Assembly: GCF_003846445.2 (NCBI RefSeq) | Contig: NZ_CP030139.2 | Coordinates: forward strand, 1,612,001-1,676,000 | Reading direction: 5' to 3' | Length of the DNA stretch: 64,000 bases | DNA from: Synechococcus elongatus PCC 11801 | GTDB taxonomy: Bacteria > Cyanobacteriota > Cyanobacteriia > Synechococcales > Synechococcaceae | In this document: in pieces, positions 35,808-44,270 of the stretch | Layout of the letters: every line of letters starts with the position of its first letter | How positions within the stretch are numbered: position 1 is the stretch's first letter | Program-made: the position numbers and the translations under genes | Notes under the pieces: generated by a model | What the model was told of the DNA's origin: nothing | Seen by the model: only the letters and a program-made list of their open reading frames with translations | Databases searched by the model: none

Positions 35808-38800
35808 TGAATCTAGGGTGGTGGCAATCGGACTAGATTTTTCGATTGCGCCTTCTTCAAGCTTGCGCCAATTCGGCTGACTGACCACAACACAGTTTCG
35901 TCCTGCAGCTTTGGCCTGATACAGACTGGTGTCTGCCGCTTTCAGGAGTGCATCGCCCGTGATGCCACTGTCGGGGAAAGCAGTCACGCCAATAGAGACA
36001 GTCAGGGGGGGCAGAGTCTGATCTCGATAGTCGATCACCAGTTCAGCGATCGCCTGCCGAATTTGATCCGCTTTACGGGCACTGACTTCAATGTTGGCCC
36101 CTGGCATCAAAATCGCAATTTCTTCACCGCCAAAGCGACAGACCACGTCTGAAGCGCGCACTTGATTGAGCAGGGCACGAGACACCTGCTTCAAGACCAC
36201 ATCGCCGGCATCGTGGCCAAACTCATCGTTGAAGCGTTTGAAGTGGTCAATATCCAGCAGCAAAATGCCAATGTTGTCGCCATTGCGCTTCGCTCGGGAG
36301 AGCTCCTGTTCAAAAAATTCCTGGAGATAGCGGCGGTTGAACAGCCCCGTGAGAGGGTCGCGCAGATTCTCTTGGCGCAGAGTTTCCCGCAGTTGTAGGT
36401 TGGCGATCGCCAGTGCTAGTTGCTCGGCAACGGTTTCTGCTAGGGGTCTTGCCGTGCTGTCTCCTGAACTGCTGGTATCTGTGACCAACCGCTCAAACTG
36501 CAAATGTCCCAAAATCTCACCAAAGGCACTGAGCGGCAAGCAAAAGATGCTCTCGTCTGGGGCGATCGCTCCCTGCACATGATGGCAAGCTGGGCCAGGA
36601 ACTTGGCCAGGATGGTAGAGGTAGGCCATGCCGCGGCGCAGTGCCCAGCAATCACTGAGCAGAAAACTCGGCTGGGTATGGGTGGGCTGTCCCCACGTCA
36701 CAACGGCTTGGAGGGTCTCAAGATTGGCCTCTTTTTGGAGTAAGCTCAGCTGGCCGCGACAGTCTGGAAATAGTTGTGGCATAAAGCTAGCAATCACTTG
36801 CCCGGCTTCCGCCATGCTGGAACAGGCCTGCAGAAAATCACTGAACTGCCCCAAGAGCTGCATTTCTCGGTTGCGCTGATTGAGTTCTTGGAGGCGCTGC
36901 TGTAACGCCAAGCCTGTTTCTTTGAGCGCTGTAATATCAACAGCGAGGCCCTGAATCGCCAAAGTTCCATCGGGCTCAAACAAAATTTCACCTTGGTCGC
37001 GCACCCAAATGGTTTGGCCATTGGTGCGGATCATCCGATATTCAAAACTGTAGGCACGTTGTTCTGTTACTGCGGCCTGAAACTGTGACACGACCCAATC
37101 CCGATCGCCAGGATGAAGGAAATCTTGCCAAGTGCGAGCTAGTCCTGCGTCCCACTGCGACGGTGGAACACCAATGAGGTCTTCAATTTGTGGGCTGATG
37201 TAGCCTTTATCATCAGGAAGACTGGGGTAAAAGCGATAGACAACGCCGGGGTTCTTTTCAATCAAAAGGCGAGCCTGCGCCTCTGCCTCTGCCAAGCGCA
37301 ACTCCGTTGCTTTGCGATCGGTGATATCGATCGCAGTCCCAATCAGCCGCACAATCTGACCGTTGGCATCGCGAACCGCTTCACCTTGGCCGCTGACCCA
37401 GTGGATACTGCCATCACGCCAAAGCACGCGGAAATCGATGGAATAGGGAATCCCTTCTTGGATGCAGCGCTGCACACTCTCCAGCCAATAGCTGCGATCG
37501 CGGGAATCAATCTGTTGCTGATGCTCCTCGAAACTCGGCTCCGGCTCACAGGGATCCATGCCAAATAGACGAAAGAGTTGCGGCGACCACTGGATGGTTT
37601 GTGTGGCAATTTCAAACGCCCAACTACCGACTTTGGCAACCCGCTGCGCCGTTTCTAGCTGATCGCGAATCGACTCGAGTTCCGTCGTGCGGATCTGGAC
37701 CAAATGCTCAAGGTTTTCGCTGAGATTGCGCAGTTGGCGATCAGCTAATGTGCGATCGGTAATGTCGATCGCCATACTGAGAACTAAAATTCGTCCTTCT
37801 GCATCCGTACCCAGCGCTGAGGAATAGAAATCCCAAGTGCGTAATGTCCCTGATTTGGTTCGCAGGACAAACTCACCATTCGACATTCGTTGGCCAGGGG
37901 CCAGTTCATACTGTGCCTGAATTCCCTGTAGAACCCCTGGGACTGCTTCTGTTCCGTAGGCAGCCTCCACCCAGCTGGCCACCGTTGGAGCTTCCTCAAG
38001 GCGATAGCCACTCAACTCCACCCAAGCATCGTTGACTTCCAGAATGAGGCCGTCATTGCGGTGCAACACCATGGGTAATGGTGCTTGCATGACAATTTGC
38101 CGAAAGCGACGCTCGATCTCTTGGGCGGATTGCAAGGCAACCAGAAGTTTTTCTTCTTGCTGGTTGAGCGATCGCGCTGAAAGCCAGAGCAGTGCTAACA
38201 GCAGACTGGTAGTTGTCAGCGCCACGAGCCCATCGCCCACAACCGGCGTGACAGACAAGTATTTTTGACTCAGGATTTTGATGCCGCGTAAGACGATCGG
38301 CAGCAGCAAAAACCAGGGCAGCAACACACGGCTCAACCGGCCGCCCAAGGAAGGGCTACTGAGCACGGCCAGTAGTCCTTTCTGAGGATGCAGACTCAGA
38401 GCACCAATACTGAGCACCAGCAAGCCCACAACCGTATTAGCGGCGATCACAGTGCTGCGATCGAGGAATAGATAAAAGGTGTCAATACTGAGCAAGTAAC
38501 CAAAGAGACCAAGCAACGCGATCCAAGCAGCGACCAACGCCAGCCCTTGGCTGCAAATTAGTCGAGGTTCACGCCAGCTTCTGGAACAGTTCAACGAAGC
38601 GGCGAGCAATAAAAACGAGATGGCAGCTTGGTCGCTCATGCGCCCGGGCCAGCCAGACCCCAGAGGGGAGATGCGATCGCGAATCAGCAATTCATCAATG
38701 CCCAGATTCCAGCCCGTGACATGTTGCAGCAACGTCAGGCTGGCGATGACAACCACAATTCCTAAACAACTGAGTCGCAGTCGTCGTTGCCAGCGCGATC

Positions 38801-39023
38801 GCGCATTGGCTGACACCAGCACCCAACCACTCAGGACGAAGCAAAAAGCCGTGTTGACCTTCATGGTGTTGGCGCTGCCCGGCAGCAGCATGGTGAGCGC
38901 CGGACTACCAATCACCCAGCCCAGCAACACAATCAGGCCAAGGGCGATCGCAAACCACCCACAGGATTGATACAGCGGCAGCTTGAGCCGCAGAGACGGA
39001 AAAGCCGGAAAATCCAATCTCAA
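35790..39023 (-). CDS. membrane multi-PAS/GAF diguanylate cyclase
   Basis: 1077 aa. Residues 1-290 hold about eight membrane helices of an uncharacterised sensory type (motifs KVNTAFCFVLSGWVL, GIDELLI, GRMSDQAAISFLLLAASL). PAS domains follow at about 310-420 (PMVLHRNDGLILEVNDAW), 460-580 (VGSWAFEIATQTIQWS, with HWVSGQGEA) and 590-705 (NPGVVYRFYPS, TIWVRDQGE), then a degenerate GAF (735-890) and a GGDEF domain (905-1060). The active site is GGEEI and the RxxD inhibition site (RASD, five residues ahead) is present, so cyclase activity with feedback is expected. The ligand or light signal is unknown. Confidence 0.88.
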   Translation of the reverse strand: MRLDFPAFPSLRLKLPLYQSCGWFAIALGLIVLLGWVIGSPALTMLLPGSANTMKVNTAFCFVLSGWVLVSANARSRWQRRLRLSCLGIVVVIASLTLLQHVTGWNLGIDELLIRDRISPLGSGWPGRMSDQAAISFLLLAASLNCSRSWREPRLICSQGLALVAAWIALLGLFGYLLSIDTFYLFLDRSTVIAANTVVGLLVLSIGALSLHPQKGLLAVLSSPSLGGRLSRVLLPWFLLLPIVLRGIKILSQKYLSVTPVVGDGLVALTTTSLLLALLWLSARSLNQQEEKLLVALQSAQEIERRFRQIVMQAPLPMVLHRNDGLILEVNDAWVELSGYRLEEAPTVASWVEAAYGTEAVPGVLQGIQAQYELAPGQRMSNGEFVLRTKSGTLRTWDFYSSALGTDAEGRILVLSMAIDITDRTLADRQLRNLSENLEHLVQIRTTELESIRDQLETAQRVAKVGSWAFEIATQTIQWSPQLFRLFGMDPCEPEPSFEEHQQQIDSRDRSYWLESVQRCIQEGIPYSIDFRVLWRDGSIHWVSGQGEAVRDANGQIVRLIGTAIDITDRKATELRLAEAEAQARLLIEKNPGVVYRFYPSLPDDKGYISPQIEDLIGVPPSQWDAGLARTWQDFLHPGDRDWVVSQFQAAVTEQRAYSFEYRMIRTNGQTIWVRDQGEILFEPDGTLAIQGLAVDITALKETGLALQQRLQELNQRNREMQLLGQFSDFLQACSSMAEAGQVIASFMPQLFPDCRGQLSLLQKEANLETLQAVVTWGQPTHTQPSFLLSDCWALRRGMAYLYHPGQVPGPACHHVQGAIAPDESIFCLPLSAFGEILGHLQFERLVTDTSSSGDSTARPLAETVAEQLALAIANLQLRETLRQENLRDPLTGLFNRRYLQEFFEQELSRAKRNGDNIGILLLDIDHFKRFNDEFGHDAGDVVLKQVSRALLNQVRASDVVCRFGGEEIAILMPGANIEVSARKADQIRQAIAELVIDYRDQTLPPLTVSIGVTAFPDSGITGDALLKAADTSLYQAKAAGRNCVVVSQPNWRKLEEGAIEKSSPIATTLDSSGSSS

Positions 39024-39069
39024 AAGCTCGACCCTGCCCTTTTAGTATCCTTAAATTTACGAATCGCGC

Positions 39070-39097
39070 TTGACTTGTTTACAGGCCTGAACAAAAT
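39070..39097 (+). promoter_or_regulatory. candidate promoter for the cyanobacteriochrome-GGDEF gene
   Basis: TTGACT (39070-39075), a 16-base spacer and CAAAAT (39092-39097). It lies about 80 bases before the start codon in the 162-bp divergent region. Confidence 0.4.
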
Positions 39098-39185
39098 CTA
39101 AAGGCACGTCTTACGCTAAGAAGAGAACGCCGTGCTAGCGGCCTGCTGGCATTTTGACGGTTAGTTTCATATCGCTGGACTGTCT

Positions 39186-40523
39186 GTGCCCCTTTCCTCC
39201 GATTCCCGTCATCCGTGGCCGGCTGCAAGTCGGTGGATGTTTGGGCTTGTCGCAGGACTGCTCGCCGCCGCATTTTTAGCAACTGTAAAGCCGGGTTCTG
39301 GCTGGCTCTTGTTGGTCAGCAGTTTAGTGACTGTCACCGCCGCCGCAATCCTCCAATCGGTGAGCGATCGCCGGTATCTCAACGACTTGAGTCATCGCTA
39401 TGAGCAGCTGCGCCGCGAACAAGAGACGCTCGCCGACAGCTATCAAAAGCAACTCGACCAAGAGCGGCTTTTGATAGATATCACTCTCAGCGTTCGTCAG
39501 TCGCTCAATCTCAATAAAGTCATGGAAACGGCTGTCACGGAGGTGCGATCGCTACTCCGGGTCAATCGTGTTTTGGTGTATCAGTTTCAACCCGACTGGC
39601 GCGGTGAAGTGGTTGCAGAATCAGTTTCAGATCCCGAGTATTCAGTGCTGGGAATCAAAATTGAAGACTACTGTTTTGAAAACGATTGGGATAAGCAGTA
39701 TCGCGAAGGCTATATCCATCAAATTCATCAGGTTGCCACTGCTCCGCTCAATCCCTGCTATCGACAACTGCTGCAGTCGCTGAAAGTGCAGTCCAACCTC
39801 GTTTTACCGATTCGCTACGAGCAAAAACTATGGGGGCTTTTGGCCGCTCACCATTGCACATTACCCAGAACTTGGCTGAACAGCGAGGTGATTCTACTCA
39901 AGCAGGTTGCTGAACAGCTCAGTATTGCGATCTCGCAGGCTCAGCTGCTCAAAACCTTAGAAGTGACCAATCAAAAACTGCAAGATCAGGTGCGTATTGA
40001 TGGCCTAACTCAGATTCCCAATCGCCGCCGCTTTGATGAATATTTCCACGATGTTTGGCTCTGGGGCTGTCGCGATCACAGCCCACTCGCTCTGTTACTC
40101 ATCGATGTGGATTACTTCAAAAACTACAACGACTTCTATGGTCACCTCGCCGGTGATTCCGTCTTGCGAAAAATCGGTTTATTGCTGAGCGCCACGGTGC
40201 TCCGTGCCACGGATTTAGTCGCTCGCTACGGTGGTGAAGAGTTTGTCGTCGTCTTACCCAGTACCACCCTAGAAGGAGCGAAAGCCGTTGCCCAGCGTCT
40301 TCAGTCGGACTTGAACCAGCTCAAGATTCCCCATGAGCATTCCCCGGTGGCCGACTGGATTACCGTCAGCATTGGCGTGGCGGTGATGGTTCCCGATCCA
40401 ACGGTGCCCTCGGTGATGTTGATCGACCAAGCAGACGAGGCACTGTATGACGCGAAGGCTGCTGGCCGCAACTGCATCATGTACGCCAAGTCCAGTTCTA
40501 CAGACAAGCCCTATCAGCCCTGA
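39186..40523 (+). CDS. DXCF-type cyanobacteriochrome GAF domain fused to GGDEF (light-sensing diguanylate cyclase)
   Basis: 445 aa. Two membrane helices (about 18-35 and 40-57), a helical linker (70-95), a GAF domain (about 95-255) and a GGDEF domain (270-435). The GAF has the two chromophore cysteines of DXCF cyanobacteriochromes: Cys163 in DYCF and Cys191 in NPCYRQLL, 28 residues apart, the same spacing as Cys494 and Cys522 of TePixJ. SNLVLPI and GLLAAHHC are the usual flanking motifs. The residue after Cys191 is Tyr where most bilin-GAFs have His. GGDEF is RYGGEEF with I-site RATD, so it should make c-di-GMP under photocontrol. Start is GTG 39186; ATG 39237 is possible. Confidence 0.85.
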   Translation: MPLSSDSRHPWPAASRWMFGLVAGLLAAAFLATVKPGSGWLLLVSSLVTVTAAAILQSVSDRRYLNDLSHRYEQLRREQETLADSYQKQLDQERLLIDITLSVRQSLNLNKVMETAVTEVRSLLRVNRVLVYQFQPDWRGEVVAESVSDPEYSVLGIKIEDYCFENDWDKQYREGYIHQIHQVATAPLNPCYRQLLQSLKVQSNLVLPIRYEQKLWGLLAAHHCTLPRTWLNSEVILLKQVAEQLSIAISQAQLLKTLEVTNQKLQDQVRIDGLTQIPNRRRFDEYFHDVWLWGCRDHSPLALLLIDVDYFKNYNDFYGHLAGDSVLRKIGLLLSATVLRATDLVARYGGEEFVVVLPSTTLEGAKAVAQRLQSDLNQLKIPHEHSPVADWITVSIGVAVMVPDPTVPSVMLIDQADEALYDAKAAGRNCIMYAKSSSTDKPYQP

Positions 40524-40894
40524 TCGCTAGACTGTCGCCCCAAGGCATAGACCCCACAGGCGATCGCGGCAACCATGCCAAGACTCAGACCCCAGCTGTG
40601 TCCCAAACTCACCTCAACGCCCCAATCGCAAACACCGCCCAAGACCAATAGGGGCAGGGTGCTGACAATCGAGGCGTAGAGAAGATTGACGGATTCTCGG
40701 GCTTCCCGCGATCGCTCATACTCATCAGTGGATGTGTAGAGAGAGCGATCGGCTTCCCCAAGCCAGTGAGCGAGTTGCTGGCTAATGCGGCGGTTGACCG
40801 GCGCTAAGGCGAAGTAGAGCGCCACAGCCCAGAGAGCGGCCGCGGCCACACTGACGGCATCAAAGGGAAACAGCGATCGCAGGAAGAGGAACAT
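40514..40894 (-). CDS. small membrane protein, 126 aa, unknown
   Basis: 126 aa with hydrophobic helices near residues 13-31 (VSVAAAALWAVALYFALAP), 74-91 (SIVSTLPLLVLGGVCDW) and 99-117, and a basic/acidic cytoplasmic loop (RRISQQLAHWLGEADRSLYTSTDEYERSREARES). It overlaps the end of the cyanobacteriochrome gene by 10 nt, tail to tail. I do not recognise a family and see no functional motif. Confidence 0.6.
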   Translation of the reverse strand: MFLFLRSLFPFDAVSVAAAALWAVALYFALAPVNRRISQQLAHWLGEADRSLYTSTDEYERSREARESVNLLYASIVSTLPLLVLGGVCDWGVEVSLGHSWGLSLGMVAAIACGVYALGRQSSDQG

Positions 40895-41002
40895 CGGAGT
40901 CAGGAGACGACGGATTCTTTACAGCCTGACACAGACCTTTCCGCAGGGCTTACCCCGTGGCGATCGTTAGGATCAAACCAGCCTTTTTGGAGTGGGGAGA
41001 TC

Positions 41003-41902
41003 ATGCCGATCGCAGCAGTGCCAGGCCAAACCTGGACTTGGCAGGGGCATCACATTTACTACGTGCAAGCGGGTGCGACGACGGGCGATCGCCCGCCCTT
41101 GCTGTTGGTGCATGGCTTTGGCGCCTCAACCGACCACTGGTGGAAAAATATTGCAGACCTGCAGGCGGACTTCCAAGTCTGGGCGATTGATTTACTAGGA
41201 TTTGGCCGCTCCGCAAAACCTGCGATCGACTACAGCGGACAACTCTGGCAACGGCAGCTCACTGACTTTATTCAAGACGTGATTGGTCAGCCCGCGATCG
41301 TGGCAGGGAACTCCCTCGGCGGCTACGCTGCCCTCTGTGCTGCGGCAGCTGCTTCAGACTGGGTCAAAGGTGTGGTGCTGCTCAATAGTGCTGGCCCCTT
41401 CACGCCCGATGCACCACCTCCCGAACCTTCTCCCCTGCAAAAACTCTGGCGATCGCTCCTGCGCGGTCTGACCCGACAGCCTTGGGCCGTGTGGTTAGTC
41501 TTCAAGAATTTACAGCGCCCCCAAACGATTCGTCGCACCTTGGAAAAGGTCTACTGCGATCGCACCGCCGTCACCGATGACCTGGTCGAAGCCATTCGCC
41601 GCCCTTCCCTCGATCCGGGGGCATTTGAGGTGTTTCGCTCCGTGTTTCGGACGCCCCAAGGTGAGCCAGTTGATCAACTTTTGGCTCAACTCAGCTGTCC
41701 CCTCCTCTTGCTTTGGGGGACCGGTGATCCTTGGATGAATTGTCAGCAGCGCAGCCAGCAGTTCCAGCGCCATGCTCGCAACCTAACGGAGCATTTTCTC
41801 GAAGCGGGGCACTGTCCCCACGATGAAGTTCCGGACCAAGTCGATCGCCTGATTCGGGATTGGGTCAATCAAGCGATCGCTCCAACTGCGGTTTGCCACT
41901 AG
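41003..41902 (+). CDS. alpha/beta-fold hydrolase
   Basis: 299 aa. LLVHGFGASTDHWW holds the oxyanion hole, GNSLGGYAAL the nucleophile Ser in a G-x-S-x-G elbow, LLLWGTGDPW the acid residue, and EAGHCPHDEVPDQV the catalytic His. A lid of about 60 residues lies between the elbow and the acid residue. This set is typical of the cyanobacterial and chloroplast group that includes pheophytinase- and haloalkane-dehalogenase-like proteins. The substrate is unknown. ATG 41003 follows GGGGAG. Confidence 0.88.
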   Translation: MPIAAVPGQTWTWQGHHIYYVQAGATTGDRPPLLLVHGFGASTDHWWKNIADLQADFQVWAIDLLGFGRSAKPAIDYSGQLWQRQLTDFIQDVIGQPAIVAGNSLGGYAALCAAAAASDWVKGVVLLNSAGPFTPDAPPPEPSPLQKLWRSLLRGLTRQPWAVWLVFKNLQRPQTIRRTLEKVYCDRTAVTDDLVEAIRRPSLDPGAFEVFRSVFRTPQGEPVDQLLAQLSCPLLLLWGTGDPWMNCQQRSQQFQRHARNLTEHFLEAGHCPHDEVPDQVDRLIRDWVNQAIAPTAVCH

Positions 41903-41920
41903 CTGATTCGCGATCGCCAC

Positions 41921-41949
41921 AAAAAAGGCAGACCCACAGAGGATCTGCC
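41921..41949 (-). terminator. intrinsic terminator of rpsB-tsf
   Basis: On the minus strand GGCAGATCC (41949-41941) pairs with GGGTCTGCC (41935-41927) with one wobble around TCTGT, followed by TTTTTT (41926-41921). It lies 36 nt after the tsf stop. Confidence 0.92.
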
Positions 41950-41985
41950 TTAGCGCATCAATAGATGTCGATTAACCCGTGCAAT

Positions 41986-42651
41986 TTAGCTTTGGGCAGC
42001 AGCAGCTTGAGCAGCCACTTCAGCAGCGAAATCGCTCTCGGCTTTCTCAATGCCTTCACCCAACACAAAGCGGGTAAAGCGGCGCACTTGAATGTTTTCG
42101 CCCAGTTCAGCAATCGACTGTTTCACCAGTTCAGCAACCGAGATGTTGGGGTCGCGGATGTAAGGCTGATCCAGCAAGGTCAATTCTTTCAGGCGTTTTT
42201 CAATCCGGCCAACCACGATTTTCTCGCGGATATTTTCCGGTTTGTTCGCCAAGTCGTCGCGACCCATTTCGATCGCTTTTTCCCGCTCAGCAATTTCAGC
42301 CGGGATATCTTCGACTTTGACAAATTCCACGTTCGGGCAAGCCGCAATTTGCATGGCAATGCTGCGGACAAGCTCTTGGAATTTATCACCACGAGCCACG
42401 AAGTCGGTTTCGCAGTTCACTTCCACCAGCACGCCAACCCGGCCGCCGGTGTGAATGTAGCTACCAACCAGCCCTTCAGCGGCAGTCCGGCCCGATTTCT
42501 TCTCAGCTGAAGCAATCCCTTTCTGACGCAGCCATTCGATCGCTTTTTGCAAGTCGCCGTCGTTTTCGTTCAGCGCCTTTTTGCAATCCATCATGCCAGC
42601 GCCGGTTTTTTCCCGGAGCTCCTTGACGAGCTTTGCACTAATTTCAGCCAT
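41986..42651 (-). CDS. tsf: elongation factor Ts
   Basis: 221 aa, short cyanobacterial EF-Ts. The UBA-like N-terminus [22 protein letters not shown] with the [12 protein letters not shown] signature is followed by the EF-Tu-contact segment ([21 protein letters not shown]). It exchanges GDP for GTP on EF-Tu. It lies downstream of rpsB on the same strand with 102 nt between them, as in most bacteria. The C-terminus is alanine-rich ([13 protein letters not shown]). Confidence 0.96.
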   Translation of the reverse strand: MAEISAKLVKELREKTGAGMMDCKKALNENDGDLQKAIEWLRQKGIASAEKKSGRTAAEGLVGSYIHTGGRVGVLVEVNCETDFVARGDKFQELVRSIAMQIAACPNVEFVKVEDIPAEIAEREKAIEMGRDDLANKPENIREKIVVGRIEKRLKELTLLDQPYIRDPNISVAELVKQSIAELGENIQVRRFTRFVLGEGIEKAESDFAAEVAAQAAAAQS

Positions 42652-42753
42652 GATCCAGGTTTGATGTGGGGGTCAAATGTTGATCGATGAGGCGGTGGAT
42701 CCGCTTTAGGGCCACTGGGCCGCAGACTAGCCTACTCCACCGCGATCGCTTGC

Positions 42754-43509
42754 CTATGCTTCGTCGGCGTCGTCTTCGTACTCGTCTTCAGCGCCGTCGT
42801 AGTCGAACTCTTCAGCAACTGGAACAGCACCGTGGCGAGCTTCGTAGATCGCATCTGCCAGTTTGCTGACGATCAGCTTGACCGAACGGATGGCGTCGTC
42901 GTTGCCCGGAATCGGCACATCAACCACGTCAGGATCGCAGTTGGTATCGAGCATCGCCACGATCGGAATACCGAGCTTTTGGCACTCTTGAACTGCGTTG
43001 TACTCGCGCTTTTGGTCAATGATCACCACGGCGTCGGGCAGACGACGCATGTTTTTGATCCCGCCCAGATATTTCTGCAGGCGCTCGAGTTCACGACGCA
43101 GCACGGCTGCTTCTTTCTTTGGACGCAGGGCTAAAGCGCCAGTTTCTTCCAGCCGCTCCAGCTCTTTCAGGCGGTCAACCCGGCCTTTGATCGTGGCCCA
43201 GTTGGTGAGCATGCCACCCAGCCAACGTTGGTTGATGTAGTAGGAGCCGCAACGGGTTGCTTCTTCAGCGATGATGCCGGCAGCTTGGCGTTTGGTGCCC
43301 ACGAACAGGAAGCGCTTGCCTTGCTCGGCATTGGTGCGCACCCAGCGGTAGGCCGACTCGACGCACTGCGCCGTTTTGACAAGGTCGATAATGTGGACCC
43401 CGTTGCGCGCCGTGTAGATGTAGGGCGCCATGCGAGGGTTCCAACGACGGGTCTGGTGTCCAAAGTGGACGCCAGCTTCCATCATTTCGGCGAGGGAAAT
43501 GATTGCCAT
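42754..43509 (-). CDS. rpsB: 30S ribosomal protein S2
   Basis: 251 aa uS2: [21 protein letters not shown] is the N-terminal signature, and [29 protein letters not shown] and DTNCDPD...[14 protein letters not shown] are core blocks. The C-terminus is acidic ([15 protein letters not shown]). ATG 43509 ([10 protein letters not shown]) is preferred; an 18-residue extension upstream has no similarity. First gene of the rpsB-tsf operon. Confidence 0.96.
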   Translation of the reverse strand: MAIISLAEMMEAGVHFGHQTRRWNPRMAPYIYTARNGVHIIDLVKTAQCVESAYRWVRTNAEQGKRFLFVGTKRQAAGIIAEEATRCGSYYINQRWLGGMLTNWATIKGRVDRLKELERLEETGALALRPKKEAAVLRRELERLQKYLGGIKNMRRLPDAVVIIDQKREYNAVQECQKLGIPIVAMLDTNCDPDVVDVPIPGNDDAIRSVKLIVSKLADAIYEARHGAVPVAEEFDYDGAEDEYEDDADEA

Positions 43510-43890
43510 GTATGGGGTTTCTCCAGATCGGGTTTGAGCCTCCACCTCGACAGGATTCATCACTGAGAATGAACACCCGAACGTCGAAGTGTGCGATTTG
43601 ACACTTTTTCTAGGTTATCACTCAGGCGCGATCGCGCGGTACTACCCCACTTCAGCCTGCGCGAAAAGCGACTGCGATCGCATTGGAATAGCGGTCTGCC
43701 GCGATCGCTGATGAGGTCTCAAAAGAATTGTCCTCGATGTGTTTCAGAAAACAAACACAAATTCCGTAGCATTTGTTACAGTTTAGGGGCGAGGGTAATC
43801 GTTGGCCCAGATTTTCTGGGTGGAAGTAAGGCTTCTGGCCTGAAGCAACGCGCCTCTCAATGCAAACCGTAGTTGAGACGCGTACCCAAA
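43510..43890. other. divergent intergenic region with two short hairpins
   Basis: 381 bp separating rpsB from the DUF4278 gene; it must hold both promoters. A HIP1-rich part (43620-43710) is followed by an A+T-richer part around TTGTTACAGTTTAG (about 43773). CCCAGA-ttt-TCTGGG (43806-43820) and GCTTC-tggcct-GAAGC (43831-43846) could fold in the leader of the DUF4278 mRNA. A reading frame at 43591-43872 lacks any family features and is not called. Confidence 0.5.
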
Positions 43891-44175
43891 ATGGAACTCA
43901 CATACCGCGGGATTAAATATCCCTACACCCCCCCGACTGTTGCCTCAGCGCCGAGCAGCATCTACACCGAATACAAAGGGCTAGATGTTCGTTTTCGCTC
44001 CAAAGATGAGCCGGTTCAACCGCTGAAAGTGGAAATGGCTCAAGCGCAAGCTCCGACCTCGGCCAACCAAACCGAAGAAAAGCTGGTCAGCCATCTCTAC
44101 CGCCATGCCCTGCGCAGCTTGCAGCGGCAGCAGCAAAAGTCCATGCGGGCGAAGCAAGACCTGCAGTTCTGCTAG
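43891..44175 (+). CDS. DUF4278 family protein
   Basis: 94 aa. MELTYRGIKYPYTPPTV is the start typical of the DUF4278 family, short cyanobacterial proteins of unknown function. The middle has YKGLDVRFRSKDEP and the C-terminus is a basic helix (HLYRHALRSLQRQQQKSMRAKQD). No signal or membrane helix is present. ATG 43891 is chosen over ATG 43873, as the family begins with M(E/Q)LxYRG. A perfect intrinsic terminator follows. Confidence 0.8.
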   Translation: MELTYRGIKYPYTPPTVASAPSSIYTEYKGLDVRFRSKDEPVQPLKVEMAQAQAPTSANQTEEKLVSHLYRHALRSLQRQQQKSMRAKQDLQFC

Positions 44176-44224
44176 AGACCTGATTAGGCTGACTCAGTTT
44201 CCAGTCTGACGATGCTCAAAGATG

Positions 44225-44252
44225 GCCTGCTGAAGTTTCAGCAGGCTTTTTT
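44225..44252 (+). terminator. strong intrinsic terminator
   Basis: GCCTGCTGAA (44225-44234) and TTCAGCAGGC (44237-44246) pair perfectly around two bases and are followed by TTTTTT. It ends the DUF4278 transcript and, being symmetric, may also receive the convergent LRAT-family transcript. Confidence 0.95.
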
Positions 44253-44270
44253 GTGGGCGATCGCTGGCTG

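Noticed and set aside
43591-43872. 93-codon plus-strand frame upstream of the DUF4278 gene
   Set aside because: It reads through the promoter and hairpin region, has HIP1-derived residues and no recognisable domain.
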